The notes below the pieces were generated by a model. The model was not told where the DNA came from and did not search any database. It saw nothing but the letters and a program-made list of their open reading frames with translations. Position numbers and translations under genes: made by a program. From Bosea sp. AS-1 (GTDB lineage: Bacteria; Pseudomonadota; Alphaproteobacteria; Rhizobiales; Beijerinckiaceae): DNA of 64,000 bases. Below, in pieces: positions 27,555 through 36,305 of the stretch. The stretch covers positions 1,026,501 to 1,090,500 of the forward strand of contig NZ_CP022372.1 in the NCBI RefSeq assembly GCF_002220095.1, written 5' to 3'. The first letter of the stretch is position 1, and the number at the start of each line of letters is the position of its first letter.

Positions 27555-28802
27555 TCAGGTCAGTTCCGCGCCGCGCCGCTCCGGGATCAGGAACCACATG
27601 GCGACAAGGTCGAGGATGTAGAGCGCGGCGAGCGCCGCGATCGCGAACTCGAAGCCATGGGTTGCTGCGAGCGCTCCGACTACGACGGGGCCAAAGCCGC
27701 CGACGCCGCGGCCGATGTTGAACAGCACGTTCTGGGCGGTCGCACGCGCGGCCGTCGGATAGAGCTCGCTCATCAGCGCGCCATAGCCGCCGAGCATGCC
27801 GTTGACGAAGAAGCCCATCACCGCGCCGCCGATCAGCAGCGCCGTGGGGTCGGTCAGGCGGGAATAGACCACGACCATGATGGCGGCGCCGATCATATAG
27901 GCGATGAAGGACGGGCGACGGCCGATGCGGTCGGCGATGTGGCCGAAAGCGAAGATGCCGAGCGCCATGCCGCCGATGGTGACGGCCGTCCACACCGCCG
28001 ACTGGGTCAGGGCGAAGCCGAACCGGGTGGAGAGGTAGTTCGGCAGCCAGATCATCACGCCGTAATAGCCGAAGTTCTGGACCGAGCAGAGGATGACCAT
28101 ACCGAGGCTGAGCTTGGTGGTGTCCCAATCCTTGACCAGCAGATGCAGGGCCGATTCCTTTGGCTTGTCCTGCGTGCGGGCAACGAAGACTTCAGGCTCG
28201 TGCAGCGAGTGCCGGATAAAATAAGCGACAACGGCCGGCAAGATGCCGAGCGCGAACATGCCGCGCCAGCCGATGCTCGGCAGCAGCAGCGGCGTGACGA
28301 GCGCCGCGGCGAGAACACCGGCTTGCCAACCGAGGCCGACATAGGAGGAGGCACGGGCGCGTTTGGAGGCGGGCCAGGCTTCCGCGACGAGCGCCATCCC
28401 GATCCCGAACTCGCCGCCGAGGCCGAGGCCGGCAATGGTGCGATAGAGGAGAAGGTCCCAATAGCCCTGCGCCAGGGCGCAGAGGCCGGTGAAAACAGCG
28501 AAGAGAACGATCGTCCAGGTCAGCACCCGCACCCGGCCGATACGGTCGGAGAGCATGCCGAAGCCGATACCACCCAGCACTGCGCCGACAAGTGTCGCGG
28601 TGACCAGGGATGCGGCCTGGCCCTGGCTGAGCTGGAGGTCGGTCGAGATCGCCTTCAGCATGAAACCGAGGATCAGGAGGTCGAAGCCGTCCATCGCGTA
28701 ACCGATGGCAGCACCCCAGACGGCCTTTCGGGCCTTGTCGTCCACCTCTGTCGGGGCAGAAAACCGCATGGAATCTGCGGTCGCGGTTCGGTTGTCGCTC
28801 AC
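27555..28802 (-). CDS. MFS transporter, metabolite:H+ symporter family
   Basis: Inner-membrane transporter of about 12 segments, 415 residues from a GTG with AAGGGGA eight bases upstream. It has YAMDGFDLLILGF in the first segment, GMLSDRIGRVRVLTW in the 2-3 loop, GLGLGGEFGIGMALVAE in segment 4, and FGHIADRIGRRPSFI in the 8-9 loop. These fit aromatic-acid or small-carboxylate:H+ symporters. It is convergent with the beta-oxidation gene, with only seven bases between stops. The substrate is not predictable. Confidence 0.87.
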   Translation of the reverse strand: MSDNRTATADSMRFSAPTEVDDKARKAVWGAAIGYAMDGFDLLILGFMLKAISTDLQLSQGQAASLVTATLVGAVLGGIGFGMLSDRIGRVRVLTWTIVLFAVFTGLCALAQGYWDLLLYRTIAGLGLGGEFGIGMALVAEAWPASKRARASSYVGLGWQAGVLAAALVTPLLLPSIGWRGMFALGILPAVVAYFIRHSLHEPEVFVARTQDKPKESALHLLVKDWDTTKLSLGMVILCSVQNFGYYGVMIWLPNYLSTRFGFALTQSAVWTAVTIGGMALGIFAFGHIADRIGRRPSFIAYMIGAAIMVVVYSRLTDPTALLIGGAVMGFFVNGMLGGYGALMSELYPTAARATAQNVLFNIGRGVGGFGPVVVGALAATHGFEFAIAALAALYILDLVAMWFLIPERRGAELT

Positions 28803-28852
28803 GGTGTCGGTCCCCTTGTCTGGTCGCTGGTTCGCGGGCCCAAGGGCACTCT

Positions 28853-28868
28853 TTGACGCCCGGGTCAA
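28853..28868. promoter_or_regulatory. Palindrome TTGAC-N6-GTCAA upstream of the MFS gene
   Basis: Perfect 5-bp arms separated by GCCCGG, 51 bases before the MFS start and about 260 bases before pyrE. The spacer is six, not four, so it is not a standard FNR/FixK box. No regulator gene is adjacent. The remaining DNA up to 29126 holds no gene that I can support. Confidence 0.35.
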
Positions 28869-29126
28869 TTCGTATCCTTAGCCTACTATCGCCGCCCTCT
28901 GCATGCGCGCGTCGATACGCATCCACAGGGACGATTGGCCTGCCTCCAGCGGCAGGCGGGGAATCCATGCAAGACCCGAGCCCAAGCCGCGCTGTCGAAA
29001 ACCCGTTTCGGGGATTGACCCGTCTCGCGGGACGGCACAGAAGGGGCCGTTTGCGAACTCGACAGGTGCCTCGTCCCCACGCCGCGCGCGGCGAACGATG
29101 GCGCTCAGACCGGAGAAACTGACGCC

Positions 29127-29837
29127 ATGGCCAATCTGTTCACCCCCACCGACCGCAAGGTGATCGCGCGCGAAGCCGCCAAGATGTTCCTTGAGATCAA
29201 GGCGGTTCATTTCTATCAGGACAAGCCCTTCTTCTTTACTTCCGGCTGGGCGAGTCCGGTCTATATCGACTGCCGCAAGATCATCTCCTATCCGCGCCTG
29301 CGCTCGACGCTGATCGATTTCGCCGCCACCACGATCGTTCGCGACATCGGCTACGAGTCGCTCGACATCATCGCCGGCGGTGAGACGGCGGGTATCCCCT
29401 TCGCCGCCTGGATCTCCGACCGTCTCGCGCTGCCGATGCAGTATGTTCGCAAGAAGCCGAAGGGTTTCGGCCGTAATGCCCAGATCGAAGGCTCGGTCGT
29501 CGAGGGAGCGCGCACGCTGCTGGTCGAGGATCTCGCGACGGACGGTCGCAGCAAGGTCAATTTCGCCGAGGCACTGCGCAATGCCGGTGCCGACGTGCAG
29601 CACTGCTTCGTGCTGTTCTACTACGATATCTTCCCGAAGAGCCGCGAACTCATGCACGAGATCGGCATCAATCTGCACTACCTCACCACCTGGTGGGATG
29701 TGCTCGCCGTGGCCAAGGAAAGCGGCCATTTCGAGCCGAAGGTGCTGGCCGAGGTCGAAAGCTTCCTGAACGATCCGGCGAGCTGGTCGGCCAAGCATGG
29801 CGGCATCTCCGAGTTCGGCCAGGAGAAGTCGGCCTGA
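29127..29837 (+). CDS. pyrE: Orotate phosphoribosyltransferase
   Basis: Makes OMP from orotate and PRPP in pyrimidine synthesis. [19 protein letters not shown] near residues 33-51 and the PRPP loop [18 protein letters not shown] near 128-145 define the family. The 236 residues and the extended C-terminus ([15 protein letters not shown]) match the alphaproteobacterial form. Its stop lies five bases before the LOG-like gene, so the two are probably co-transcribed. Confidence 0.95.
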   Translation: MANLFTPTDRKVIAREAAKMFLEIKAVHFYQDKPFFFTSGWASPVYIDCRKIISYPRLRSTLIDFAATTIVRDIGYESLDIIAGGETAGIPFAAWISDRLALPMQYVRKKPKGFGRNAQIEGSVVEGARTLLVEDLATDGRSKVNFAEALRNAGADVQHCFVLFYYDIFPKSRELMHEIGINLHYLTTWWDVLAVAKESGHFEPKVLAEVESFLNDPASWSAKHGGISEFGQEKSA

Positions 29838-29842
29838 CGGCG

Positions 29843-30484
29843 ATGGAGCCTGCTTCGCGACTGAGCCTCGATACCGGCCGTCGCTTCCTGCGCGACGGAG
29901 CCGGGCGCTGCTTCGATCCTGCGACCCGGACCTGGAATGCCGATGCGGAGGCTGCCCCTGACATGGCGGTCTCTGCCATCGAGGCCCTGTGCTGGCTGCA
30001 GCGGGAGAGCGGCAAGGCTGTGCGCGTTCCCGTCGCGGTGATCGGGACGCGGACTCCGACCACCTCCCAATTCGCCATGGCCGAGCGGATGGGCGCCCTG
30101 CTCGCCGGGCAGGGCGTCACGGTGCTTTGCGGTGGCCGCTCGGGCGTGATGGAAGCCGTCTGTCGCGGCGTCGACGGGGCTGGTGGACTGTCGATCGGAT
30201 TGCTGCCGGACGAAGAGCCGGAGGCAGCCAATCCCTACGTGACCGTGCCGCTCGCAACAGGGATCGGCGTGGCTCGCAATGCGCTGATCGCGCGGGCAGC
30301 GTTCTGTCTCGTCGCCGTCGGCGGCGGCTATGGCACGCTGTCGGAGATTGCTTTCGCGCTTCAGTTCAAGCGGCCGGTCTTCCTGCTGGACGGTGCGCCA
30401 ACGGTCGAAGGGGCGGTGCGCTGCGCCGATGCCGAAGAGGCGCTCGAACGGGTCGCCCGGATTTTCCTCGCACTGGAGCGTTGA
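29843..30484 (+). CDS. LOG-like Rossmann protein (TIGR00725 type)
   Basis: Cytoplasmic nucleotide-binding protein of the SLOG/lysine decarboxylase-like superfamily, 213 residues. PVAVIGTRTPTT, VLCGGRSGVMEAVCRGV and VGGGYGTLSEIAFAL match the GGxGT motif that binds nucleotide in LOG-type phosphoribohydrolases. An N-terminal extension of ~55 residues (RLSLDTGRRFLRDGAGR) resembles a short FHA-unrelated cap seen in some members. The open frame starts earlier (29693), inside pyrE, so the ATG after the pyrE stop is preferred. Actual activity is unknown. Confidence 0.72.
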   Translation: MEPASRLSLDTGRRFLRDGAGRCFDPATRTWNADAEAAPDMAVSAIEALCWLQRESGKAVRVPVAVIGTRTPTTSQFAMAERMGALLAGQGVTVLCGGRSGVMEAVCRGVDGAGGLSIGLLPDEEPEAANPYVTVPLATGIGVARNALIARAAFCLVAVGGGYGTLSEIAFALQFKRPVFLLDGAPTVEGAVRCADAEEALERVARIFLALER

Positions 30485-30627
30485 GACGGGACGGCGCGCG
30501 AGCCCGTGTCAAATCAGCATGCCACGGACGCGCGCTCCTCGGTTGACGCGGGAGCCGCTGCCGCTCCACCTTTCGTGCTGGCGCTTCGTATGCTGGCATC
30601 GTCAGTGTCGCGCGCCTGGACGAGCGG

Positions 30628-31251
30628 ATGGAGATCATGGCTGCAGCTTCCCCGACGGTGGTTTTCGATGTCGGCAACGTCCTGCTCCGCTGGGACCCGC
30701 GGCTGGTCTACCGGGAACTGATCCCCGAGCCGGAACGGCTCGACTGGTTCATGCAGAATGTCTGCACGGCGGCCTGGAACATCGAGCAGGACCGCGGCCG
30801 CTCCTGGGCCGACGCGGTGGCGCTGCTGGTGTCGCAGCATCCGGAATGGGAGCGTGAGATCCGCGCCTATGACGAGCGCTGGCATGAGAGCGTGCCCGGC
30901 GTGATCGAGGGCAGCGTTGCCGTGCTGGAAGAGCTGAAGCGGCGAGGCGACAAGGTTTACGCCATCACCAACTTCTCGCGCGAGAAATGGGCCGAGTGCC
31001 TGATCCGCTTCCCGTTCCTGCAATCCTTCGACGGCGTCATCGTCTCGGCGCATGAGCGTCTGCTCAAACCCGATCGGGCGATCTTCGAACTGTTGCTGGA
31101 TCGCTACGGCCTGGCAGCCGGCGACTGCATCTTCGTCGACGACAGCGCCAAGAACATCGAAGGCGCACGCGGCGTCGGGATGCAGGCCGTGCATTTCGTC
31201 GAGCCGATCGACCTGCGTTCCGAACTGCGGGAGCGGGGCCTGACGCTCTGA
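30628..31251 (+). CDS. HAD-superfamily hydrolase (subfamily IA)
   Basis: Cytoplasmic phosphatase or dehalogenase-like enzyme of 207 residues. Motif I is VVFDVGNVLLRWD near residue 11-23, motif II YAITNFSREKW, motif III KPDRAIFELLLDR and motif IV CIFVDDSAKNIEGA. The VGNVLLRWDPR form is shared with YihX-like sugar phosphatases. An ATG three codons inside is an alternative start. It is 30 bases before the IlvD/Edd gene on the same strand, so a sugar-acid-related phosphate ester is possible. Confidence 0.86.
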   Translation: MEIMAAASPTVVFDVGNVLLRWDPRLVYRELIPEPERLDWFMQNVCTAAWNIEQDRGRSWADAVALLVSQHPEWEREIRAYDERWHESVPGVIEGSVAVLEELKRRGDKVYAITNFSREKWAECLIRFPFLQSFDGVIVSAHERLLKPDRAIFELLLDRYGLAAGDCIFVDDSAKNIEGARGVGMQAVHFVEPIDLRSELRERGLTL

Positions 31252-31281
31252 GCGACTTCGGCGGTCTTTGGGAGGAATGCC

Positions 31282-32985
31282 GTGAGCGACAAGCCAGCAA
31301 AGGGACGCGGCATCGCCGGCGGCCTCACCAATTATGGCGACCCGGAGTTCGCTGCCTATCTGCGCCGTTCCTTCGCGCGCTCGATGGGCTATTCCGACGA
31401 GGCTCTGGCGCGGCCGATCGTCGGCATCGCCAACACCTATAGCGGCTTCAACAACTGCCACCGGCATTTTCCGGAACTGCTCGAGGCTGTGAAGCGTGGC
31501 GTGCTGATGGCGGGCGGGCTGCCGTTCGAATTCCCGACGATCTCGCTGGGCGAGGTCTTCCTCAACCCGACCAGCCTCAAATTCCGCAACCTGATGGCGA
31601 TGGACACCGAGGAGATGATCCGCGCCCAGCCGATCGATGCGGTCGTGTTGATGGGTGGCTGCGACAAGACCGTGCCGGCGCAGCTGATGGCGGCGCTCTC
31701 GGCCAATGTGCCGACGGTACAACTCGTCGCCGGGCCGATGTCGACAGGGCGCCATCGCGGCGAGCGCCTCGGCGCCTGCACTGACTGCCGTCGCTTCTGG
31801 GCGCGTTACCGGGCCGGTGAGATCGACGGTACCGAGATCGAGGTTGTCGAAGGGCGCCTGGCGACCACGGCCGGCACCTGCGCGGTGATGGGCACGGCGA
31901 GCACGATGGCCTGCATCGCCGAGACGTTGGGGCTGGCGCTGCCGCGCTCGGCGGCGATCCCCGCCGTCCATGCCGATCGCCTGCGCTGTGCGGAGGAGAG
32001 CGGCCGGCGGGCCGTCGAGCTGATCGGGACGCAGACTCTGTTGCCGCGCCAGGTCGTGACCGAGAAGGCGATCGAGAACGCCTGGCGGGTGCTGCTCGCG
32101 ATCTCGGGCTCGACCAATGCCGTCATCCATCTGACCGCCATTGCGCGGCGCGCTGGGGTCAAGGTCGATCTCGATCGTCTCAACCGGCTATCGGACGAGA
32201 CCCCTGTTTTGGTCAATCTGAAGCCGGTCGGTGCCAATTACATGGAGGATTTCTTTGCCGGCGGTGGCGTGCCGGCGGTGCTGCGCGAGTTGCGCGATCT
32301 CCTGCATCTCGATGCACTCAGCGTCACCGGCAAGACGCTGGGCGAGCTGATCGACGCGCCGCTGGTCGACATGGTCGACCGCAGCATCGTCAGGCCGCGC
32401 GCCGAGCCGGTCGATCCCGATGGCGGACTCGTCGCGGTGTTCGGGACGCTGGCGCCGCGCGGCGCGATCGTGAAGCGCGCCGCGGCCGAGAAACGCCTGC
32501 TGGAGCATGAGGGCCGCGCTGTCGTGTTCTCCTCGCTCGAAGACCTCGCAGCCCGGATCGACGATCCCGATCTCGATGTCGAGCCCGACGACGTGCTGGT
32601 GCTGCAGAATGCCGGGCCGCGCAGCAATGCGGCGATGCCGGAGGCCGGCTACCTGCCGATCCCGCGCAAGCTCGCGGCGCGCGGCGTCAAGGACATGGTC
32701 CGCATCTCGGATGCGCGGATGTCGGGTACCGCCTATGGCGCCATCGTGCTGCATGTCGCGCCCGAAGCGGCCATCGGCGGGCCGCTCGCCCTGGTGCGCA
32801 ATGGCGACCGGATCAGGCTCAGCGTCTCGAAAAGGCGGCTGGACCTTCTGGTGGACGATGCGGAACAGGCAACGCGCCGCAAGGCGCTCCCGCCTGTGGC
32901 CGAGATTGTGCGGCGTGGCTACGACAAGCTCTATGACACCCATGTGCTGCAGGCAGACGAGGGCGTCGATTTCGATTTCTGCTGA
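31282..32985 (+). CDS. IlvD/Edd-family dehydratase (sugar-acid type)
   Basis: Fe-S dehydratase of 567 residues. Cluster cysteines are likely in YSGFNNCHRHF, LMGGCDKTVPAQLMAAL and ATTAGTCAVMGTASTMACIAE (split). The C-terminal barrel carries SGTAYGAIVLHVAPEAA. The SYSGxNxCH and ADRLRCAEESGRR details favour the sugar-acid dehydratases (arabonate, xylonate, galactonate type) over IlvD itself, which would also sit with other ilv genes. The start is GTG with GGGAGG upstream. The exact acid is unknown. Confidence 0.85.
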   Translation: MSDKPAKGRGIAGGLTNYGDPEFAAYLRRSFARSMGYSDEALARPIVGIANTYSGFNNCHRHFPELLEAVKRGVLMAGGLPFEFPTISLGEVFLNPTSLKFRNLMAMDTEEMIRAQPIDAVVLMGGCDKTVPAQLMAALSANVPTVQLVAGPMSTGRHRGERLGACTDCRRFWARYRAGEIDGTEIEVVEGRLATTAGTCAVMGTASTMACIAETLGLALPRSAAIPAVHADRLRCAEESGRRAVELIGTQTLLPRQVVTEKAIENAWRVLLAISGSTNAVIHLTAIARRAGVKVDLDRLNRLSDETPVLVNLKPVGANYMEDFFAGGGVPAVLRELRDLLHLDALSVTGKTLGELIDAPLVDMVDRSIVRPRAEPVDPDGGLVAVFGTLAPRGAIVKRAAAEKRLLEHEGRAVVFSSLEDLAARIDDPDLDVEPDDVLVLQNAGPRSNAAMPEAGYLPIPRKLAARGVKDMVRISDARMSGTAYGAIVLHVAPEAAIGGPLALVRNGDRIRLSVSKRRLDLLVDDAEQATRRKALPPVAEIVRRGYDKLYDTHVLQADEGVDFDFC

Positions 32986-32997
32986 CGGCGGGCTTCG

Positions 32998-34596
32998 TCA
33001 GAGCCGGATCGTCTCGGTGCTGGGCAAGGTGGCGACGCCATGGCTCGACATCACCACGATCCGATCGTGCAGGCGATCGATGAGACGCGTCAGAATGCGA
33101 AGCCCTTGATCGGCGCGCAGATGCTCCGTCGGCTCGTCGAGCAGCACGAGCGGCTTCTCGGAGAGCCAGGCGCGGGCGAGGTTCAATCGCTGCGCCTCGC
33201 CGAGCGAAAGGATGTCCTGCGTGATCCAGCCGTCCAAGCCACCGGCCGTGCGGATGCGCTCGGCCAGCTCGACGGCTTCTAGCGCCCGCCAGTGCTCGTC
33301 ATCGGACGCGCTGAGAGCGAAGAGATTGGCGCGCACCGTGTCGGCCAGGATCGCCGCGTCGTGCGGGCAGAACATGGCCATTGCCTGCCGCTCTGCTGCC
33401 GATACCGGGCCTGCTTCACTTTGCAAAATGTCCTCGCCGGTCCAGCCCGCGATCTGCTTGAGCAGGCTGGTCTTGCCGGCGCCGCTTGCACCGATGAGGA
33501 TCGTTGGCCGCCCGGCCCGCAACGAAAGCGCGAGAATGCCGTCGAGTGGTCGATCATCCGGGGCGCGACGTTGCAAGGTCGCACTCCGGAGTGTCTGGAG
33601 CCGCGCGGGCAATTGTACCCGCTCGGCCGGTTGTTCTGCCATTCCGACCCAACGGTCGATCGCTTCTTTTGCGGCACGGCGGCGCAGCGTCGCGACGACC
33701 ATGCGTGACGCACCTTGCGCAGCCTCGGCCAGCGCGATCCAGGAAAAGGCGAGGAAGGCGGGGATCAGCAGGGCTTCGCTCCGCGCTCCGCCCTGCCAGG
33801 CGGCGGCGAAGACGCTGATGGCGGCGACAGGGCCGAGCAGTGAAGCCAGCGCATCGAGGCCGGATTGCGCGAGCCGCAAGGTGCGCTCGGCCCGATCGGC
33901 TCGCGAGAAGTGGTCGAGTGCCGCGGCGCAATAGGCAGCCCATTTCCGTTCGGCCTGAAGCGGAACGACCGACGCCATTGCGCTCCCGAACTCCTGAGCG
34001 CCTTCACGCCGCGATCCGCGAGCCTGCGCCCAACTGGCCGCGCCGGTTCGTGCGAGATGGCGCGCAGCGATGATGAGCGCGGTCAGCAACACGGCGATGG
34101 GTATGAGGGCGAGCGGGGCGATCAAAGCCGTGGCCACCAGGGCAGCGACCAGGCCGGCGGCCAGGAGCAGGCCAGGAAGGTCGGCGCGCAGCCTGGCGAA
34201 GTCGAGATCCTCGACATCGTCGAGATAGTCCGCCAACCGTGCCTGATCGGCGAGCTGCCAGCCGGCACTGCGAACGGTGGAGGCCGCAGCCATCGCCGTG
34301 AACAATGCGACCCTGTGCGTCGTCTGGTCGGTCAGCGCCGCGTGATGGCCAGTCAGGCGCTCGCCATAGCGGGCCGCGGTCCGGCCAACAGCGAAGAGCC
34401 GCACTAGCGCGGCCGGAACGTGGAAATTGAAACTGTAGGCAGCAGCCGTCAGCCCTGCGATCGCGACCGAGCCGAGGAACCAGGCGGAGAGCCCGCCGAG
34501 CAGCACGCCGCAGAGGAGCGCCATGACGGCGAGGGTAAAGGCGTAGCGCCAGAGCTTGCGCGCCTTCGCGCTCCGGGTCGGTGAGAGATCGCTCAT
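32998..34596 (-). CDS. cydC: Heterodimeric thiol ABC exporter, CydC subunit
   Basis: Fused membrane-ATPase half transporter of 532 residues that with CydD exports glutathione/cysteine, needed to assemble cytochrome bd. About six membrane segments precede the ATPase domain from ~residue 345. Walker A is GASGAGKTSLLK and Walker B LVLLDEPTE. The signature reads LSLGEAQRLNLARA, where LSGGE is usual. It overlaps the cydD stop by four bases (ATGA) and lies in the arm opposite cydABX. Confidence 0.9.
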   Translation of the reverse strand: MSDLSPTRSAKARKLWRYAFTLAVMALLCGVLLGGLSAWFLGSVAIAGLTAAAYSFNFHVPAALVRLFAVGRTAARYGERLTGHHAALTDQTTHRVALFTAMAAASTVRSAGWQLADQARLADYLDDVEDLDFARLRADLPGLLLAAGLVAALVATALIAPLALIPIAVLLTALIIAARHLARTGAASWAQARGSRREGAQEFGSAMASVVPLQAERKWAAYCAAALDHFSRADRAERTLRLAQSGLDALASLLGPVAAISVFAAAWQGGARSEALLIPAFLAFSWIALAEAAQGASRMVVATLRRRAAKEAIDRWVGMAEQPAERVQLPARLQTLRSATLQRRAPDDRPLDGILALSLRAGRPTILIGASGAGKTSLLKQIAGWTGEDILQSEAGPVSAAERQAMAMFCPHDAAILADTVRANLFALSASDDEHWRALEAVELAERIRTAGGLDGWITQDILSLGEAQRLNLARAWLSEKPLVLLDEPTEHLRADQGLRILTRLIDRLHDRIVVMSSHGVATLPSTETIRL

Positions 34597-36206
34597 GCTG
34601 CCGTCTCCAGGGACGGGGCCGCGTGGAGCGCAATGCCGCGGTTGGCGAGAGCGATGAGCGCGGGGTCGTGGCTCGCGACAATGACGAGCCGGCTTTTTGC
34701 CATATCGAGCAGGGCCCCACGCACCGCTTTGGCCGTCGCCGGGTCGAGCTTGGCCGTCGGCTCATCGGCGATGACCGGGCGCTCGCTCACCTGGGCGCGT
34801 GCCAACGCGATGCGCAGTCTCTGCCCACCGGACAGGTTCGCACCACCATCGATGATCCGCGCTGAGAGGCCGCCGGGCAGCAGATCATCGTCGAGCAAGC
34901 CGATACGGGCGGCTGCTTCGTGCAGAGGGGTGGCAGCGGAAGATTCAAGGTCTTCCGCGATAGCTTGTGCCAGCGAGCCGTCGGTGACGAAGCTGTCGGT
35001 CGCGACCCAGATGCAGGTCGGCAGCATCCTCGAAGGCGCAGGTGTCGGTCCGGCTTCAAGTCCCGCGAGCCGGCGCAGCAGAGTGGACTTGCCGGCGCCG
35101 CTCGGGCCGGAGATGACAACGAGCCCGCGCTCGGGAAGCACGAGCTCGGCCAATGCCCGTTCGACGGCCGGCAGGCGGGGCGCGGGCACATGATCCGCAT
35201 CCAGGAGGCGATCGAGAGCGGCTGCAGCGGCGAGCCCCTCGGCTTTGGCATGATACTGCTCGGAGAAGCGCCGGAAGGGCGCGAAATAGTCCGGCGCGAT
35301 CATCAGGATGAAGAGACTCTGCCAGAGCTCCAGATTCGAAAAGCCGGGAATGGTCGCGAGCCTGAGATGGCCGAGGCCGAGGAAGACGGCGAGCATCGCG
35401 ATCGAGAGCGAGGCGAAGAAGTCGATCAGCCCGGCATTGAGGAAGGCGACGCGCAGGACGCCCATGGTCTTGCCGACATAGGCGTCGAGCCGGCCGGCGA
35501 GCTTGGCTTCCTCCACGGGCAGGGCGTCGTTGGCGAGAATGGTCGGCAGCGTGCGGATGCGATCGGCGAACTGGCCGGCGAGGTGGCTGAAGGCTCTTTC
35601 CTGTGCATCGGCGCGGCTGCGGATGGTCTGGCCGACCATCACGAAGAAGAGAATCATCACCGGGGTCAGGATGAGGACGAGCAGCGCTGCCTGCCAGGAG
35701 ACGATGGCGAGGACCGTCGCTGCCATGAGCGGGCCGACAGCCATCATCAGACTGGCGACGCGATGGCCGATAACGAGGCTCGCGACCGCCTCGGGGTGGC
35801 GTTGGAGACCGACCGTGACGCCGCCGGCCGAGTGGGCATGCAGGAGCCGCGCAGGCATGGTCTGCAACCTCGCGATAGCGGAATCGCGGAGCGCAATCGA
35901 AACCTCCGTCTCCGCGAGAGCCTGGGCGCGATCAGCCAACAGGCTGGCGAGCGCCGCCCCGAGGATGGCTGCTGCGATGGCGATCAAGAGCCAGGGCGCG
36001 AAGGCCTGTCCCATGATCAAGAGGCCGAAGAGCCAGGCCATCAGTCCCGAAGCGGCTAGTCGCAGCGCCGTGCGCGTCAGCTGCCAAGCGAGCAGGCGCC
36101 TGAACCTTTCGGCGCCGAGCCCGCGCGCCCGATCGAGCGCAGCGAAGGCATCTCCGGCGTTGCTTTCGCGGTCTGGCCGCTCCTCAGGGATGGCGGGCTG
36201 CTCCAT
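34593..36206 (-). CDS. cydD: Heterodimeric thiol ABC exporter, CydD subunit
   Basis: Partner of CydC, 537 residues from the ATG at 36206; the frame stays open for 3 kb upstream but only this start is near the family N-terminus. Six membrane segments (ASGLMAWLFGLLIMGQAF, LLIAIAAAILGAALASLL) precede the ATPase domain. Walker A is SGPSGAGKSTLLRRLAG, the signature NLSGGQRLRIALARA and Walker B RPVIADEPTAKLD. It is divergent from cydA, with an FNR-type box in the 99-base gap. Confidence 0.92.
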   Translation of the reverse strand: MEQPAIPEERPDRESNAGDAFAALDRARGLGAERFRRLLAWQLTRTALRLAASGLMAWLFGLLIMGQAFAPWLLIAIAAAILGAALASLLADRAQALAETEVSIALRDSAIARLQTMPARLLHAHSAGGVTVGLQRHPEAVASLVIGHRVASLMMAVGPLMAATVLAIVSWQAALLVLILTPVMILFFVMVGQTIRSRADAQERAFSHLAGQFADRIRTLPTILANDALPVEEAKLAGRLDAYVGKTMGVLRVAFLNAGLIDFFASLSIAMLAVFLGLGHLRLATIPGFSNLELWQSLFILMIAPDYFAPFRRFSEQYHAKAEGLAAAAALDRLLDADHVPAPRLPAVERALAELVLPERGLVVISGPSGAGKSTLLRRLAGLEAGPTPAPSRMLPTCIWVATDSFVTDGSLAQAIAEDLESSAATPLHEAAARIGLLDDDLLPGGLSARIIDGGANLSGGQRLRIALARAQVSERPVIADEPTAKLDPATAKAVRGALLDMAKSRLVIVASHDPALIALANRGIALHAAPSLETAA

Positions 36207-36240
36207 GTCCCTTCTTTTGCACGGCGTTGGTCCTGCGCTC

Positions 36241-36254
36241 TTGATCGAGGTCAA
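36241..36254. promoter_or_regulatory. FNR/FixK-type box between cydD and cydA
   Basis: TTGATCGAGGTCAA matches the consensus TTGAT-N4-ATCAA at nine of ten fixed positions. It lies centrally in the 99-base divergent gap, 35 bases from the cydD start and 52 bases before the cydA start. A four-cysteine Fnr is encoded at 39722-40444, so low-oxygen control of both arms is likely. Confidence 0.75.
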
Positions 36255-36305
36255 GAAGCGCGGCGGAGATTGGGATATAAGGAAGCGTCCCGAAAGGATG
36301 CTGCC

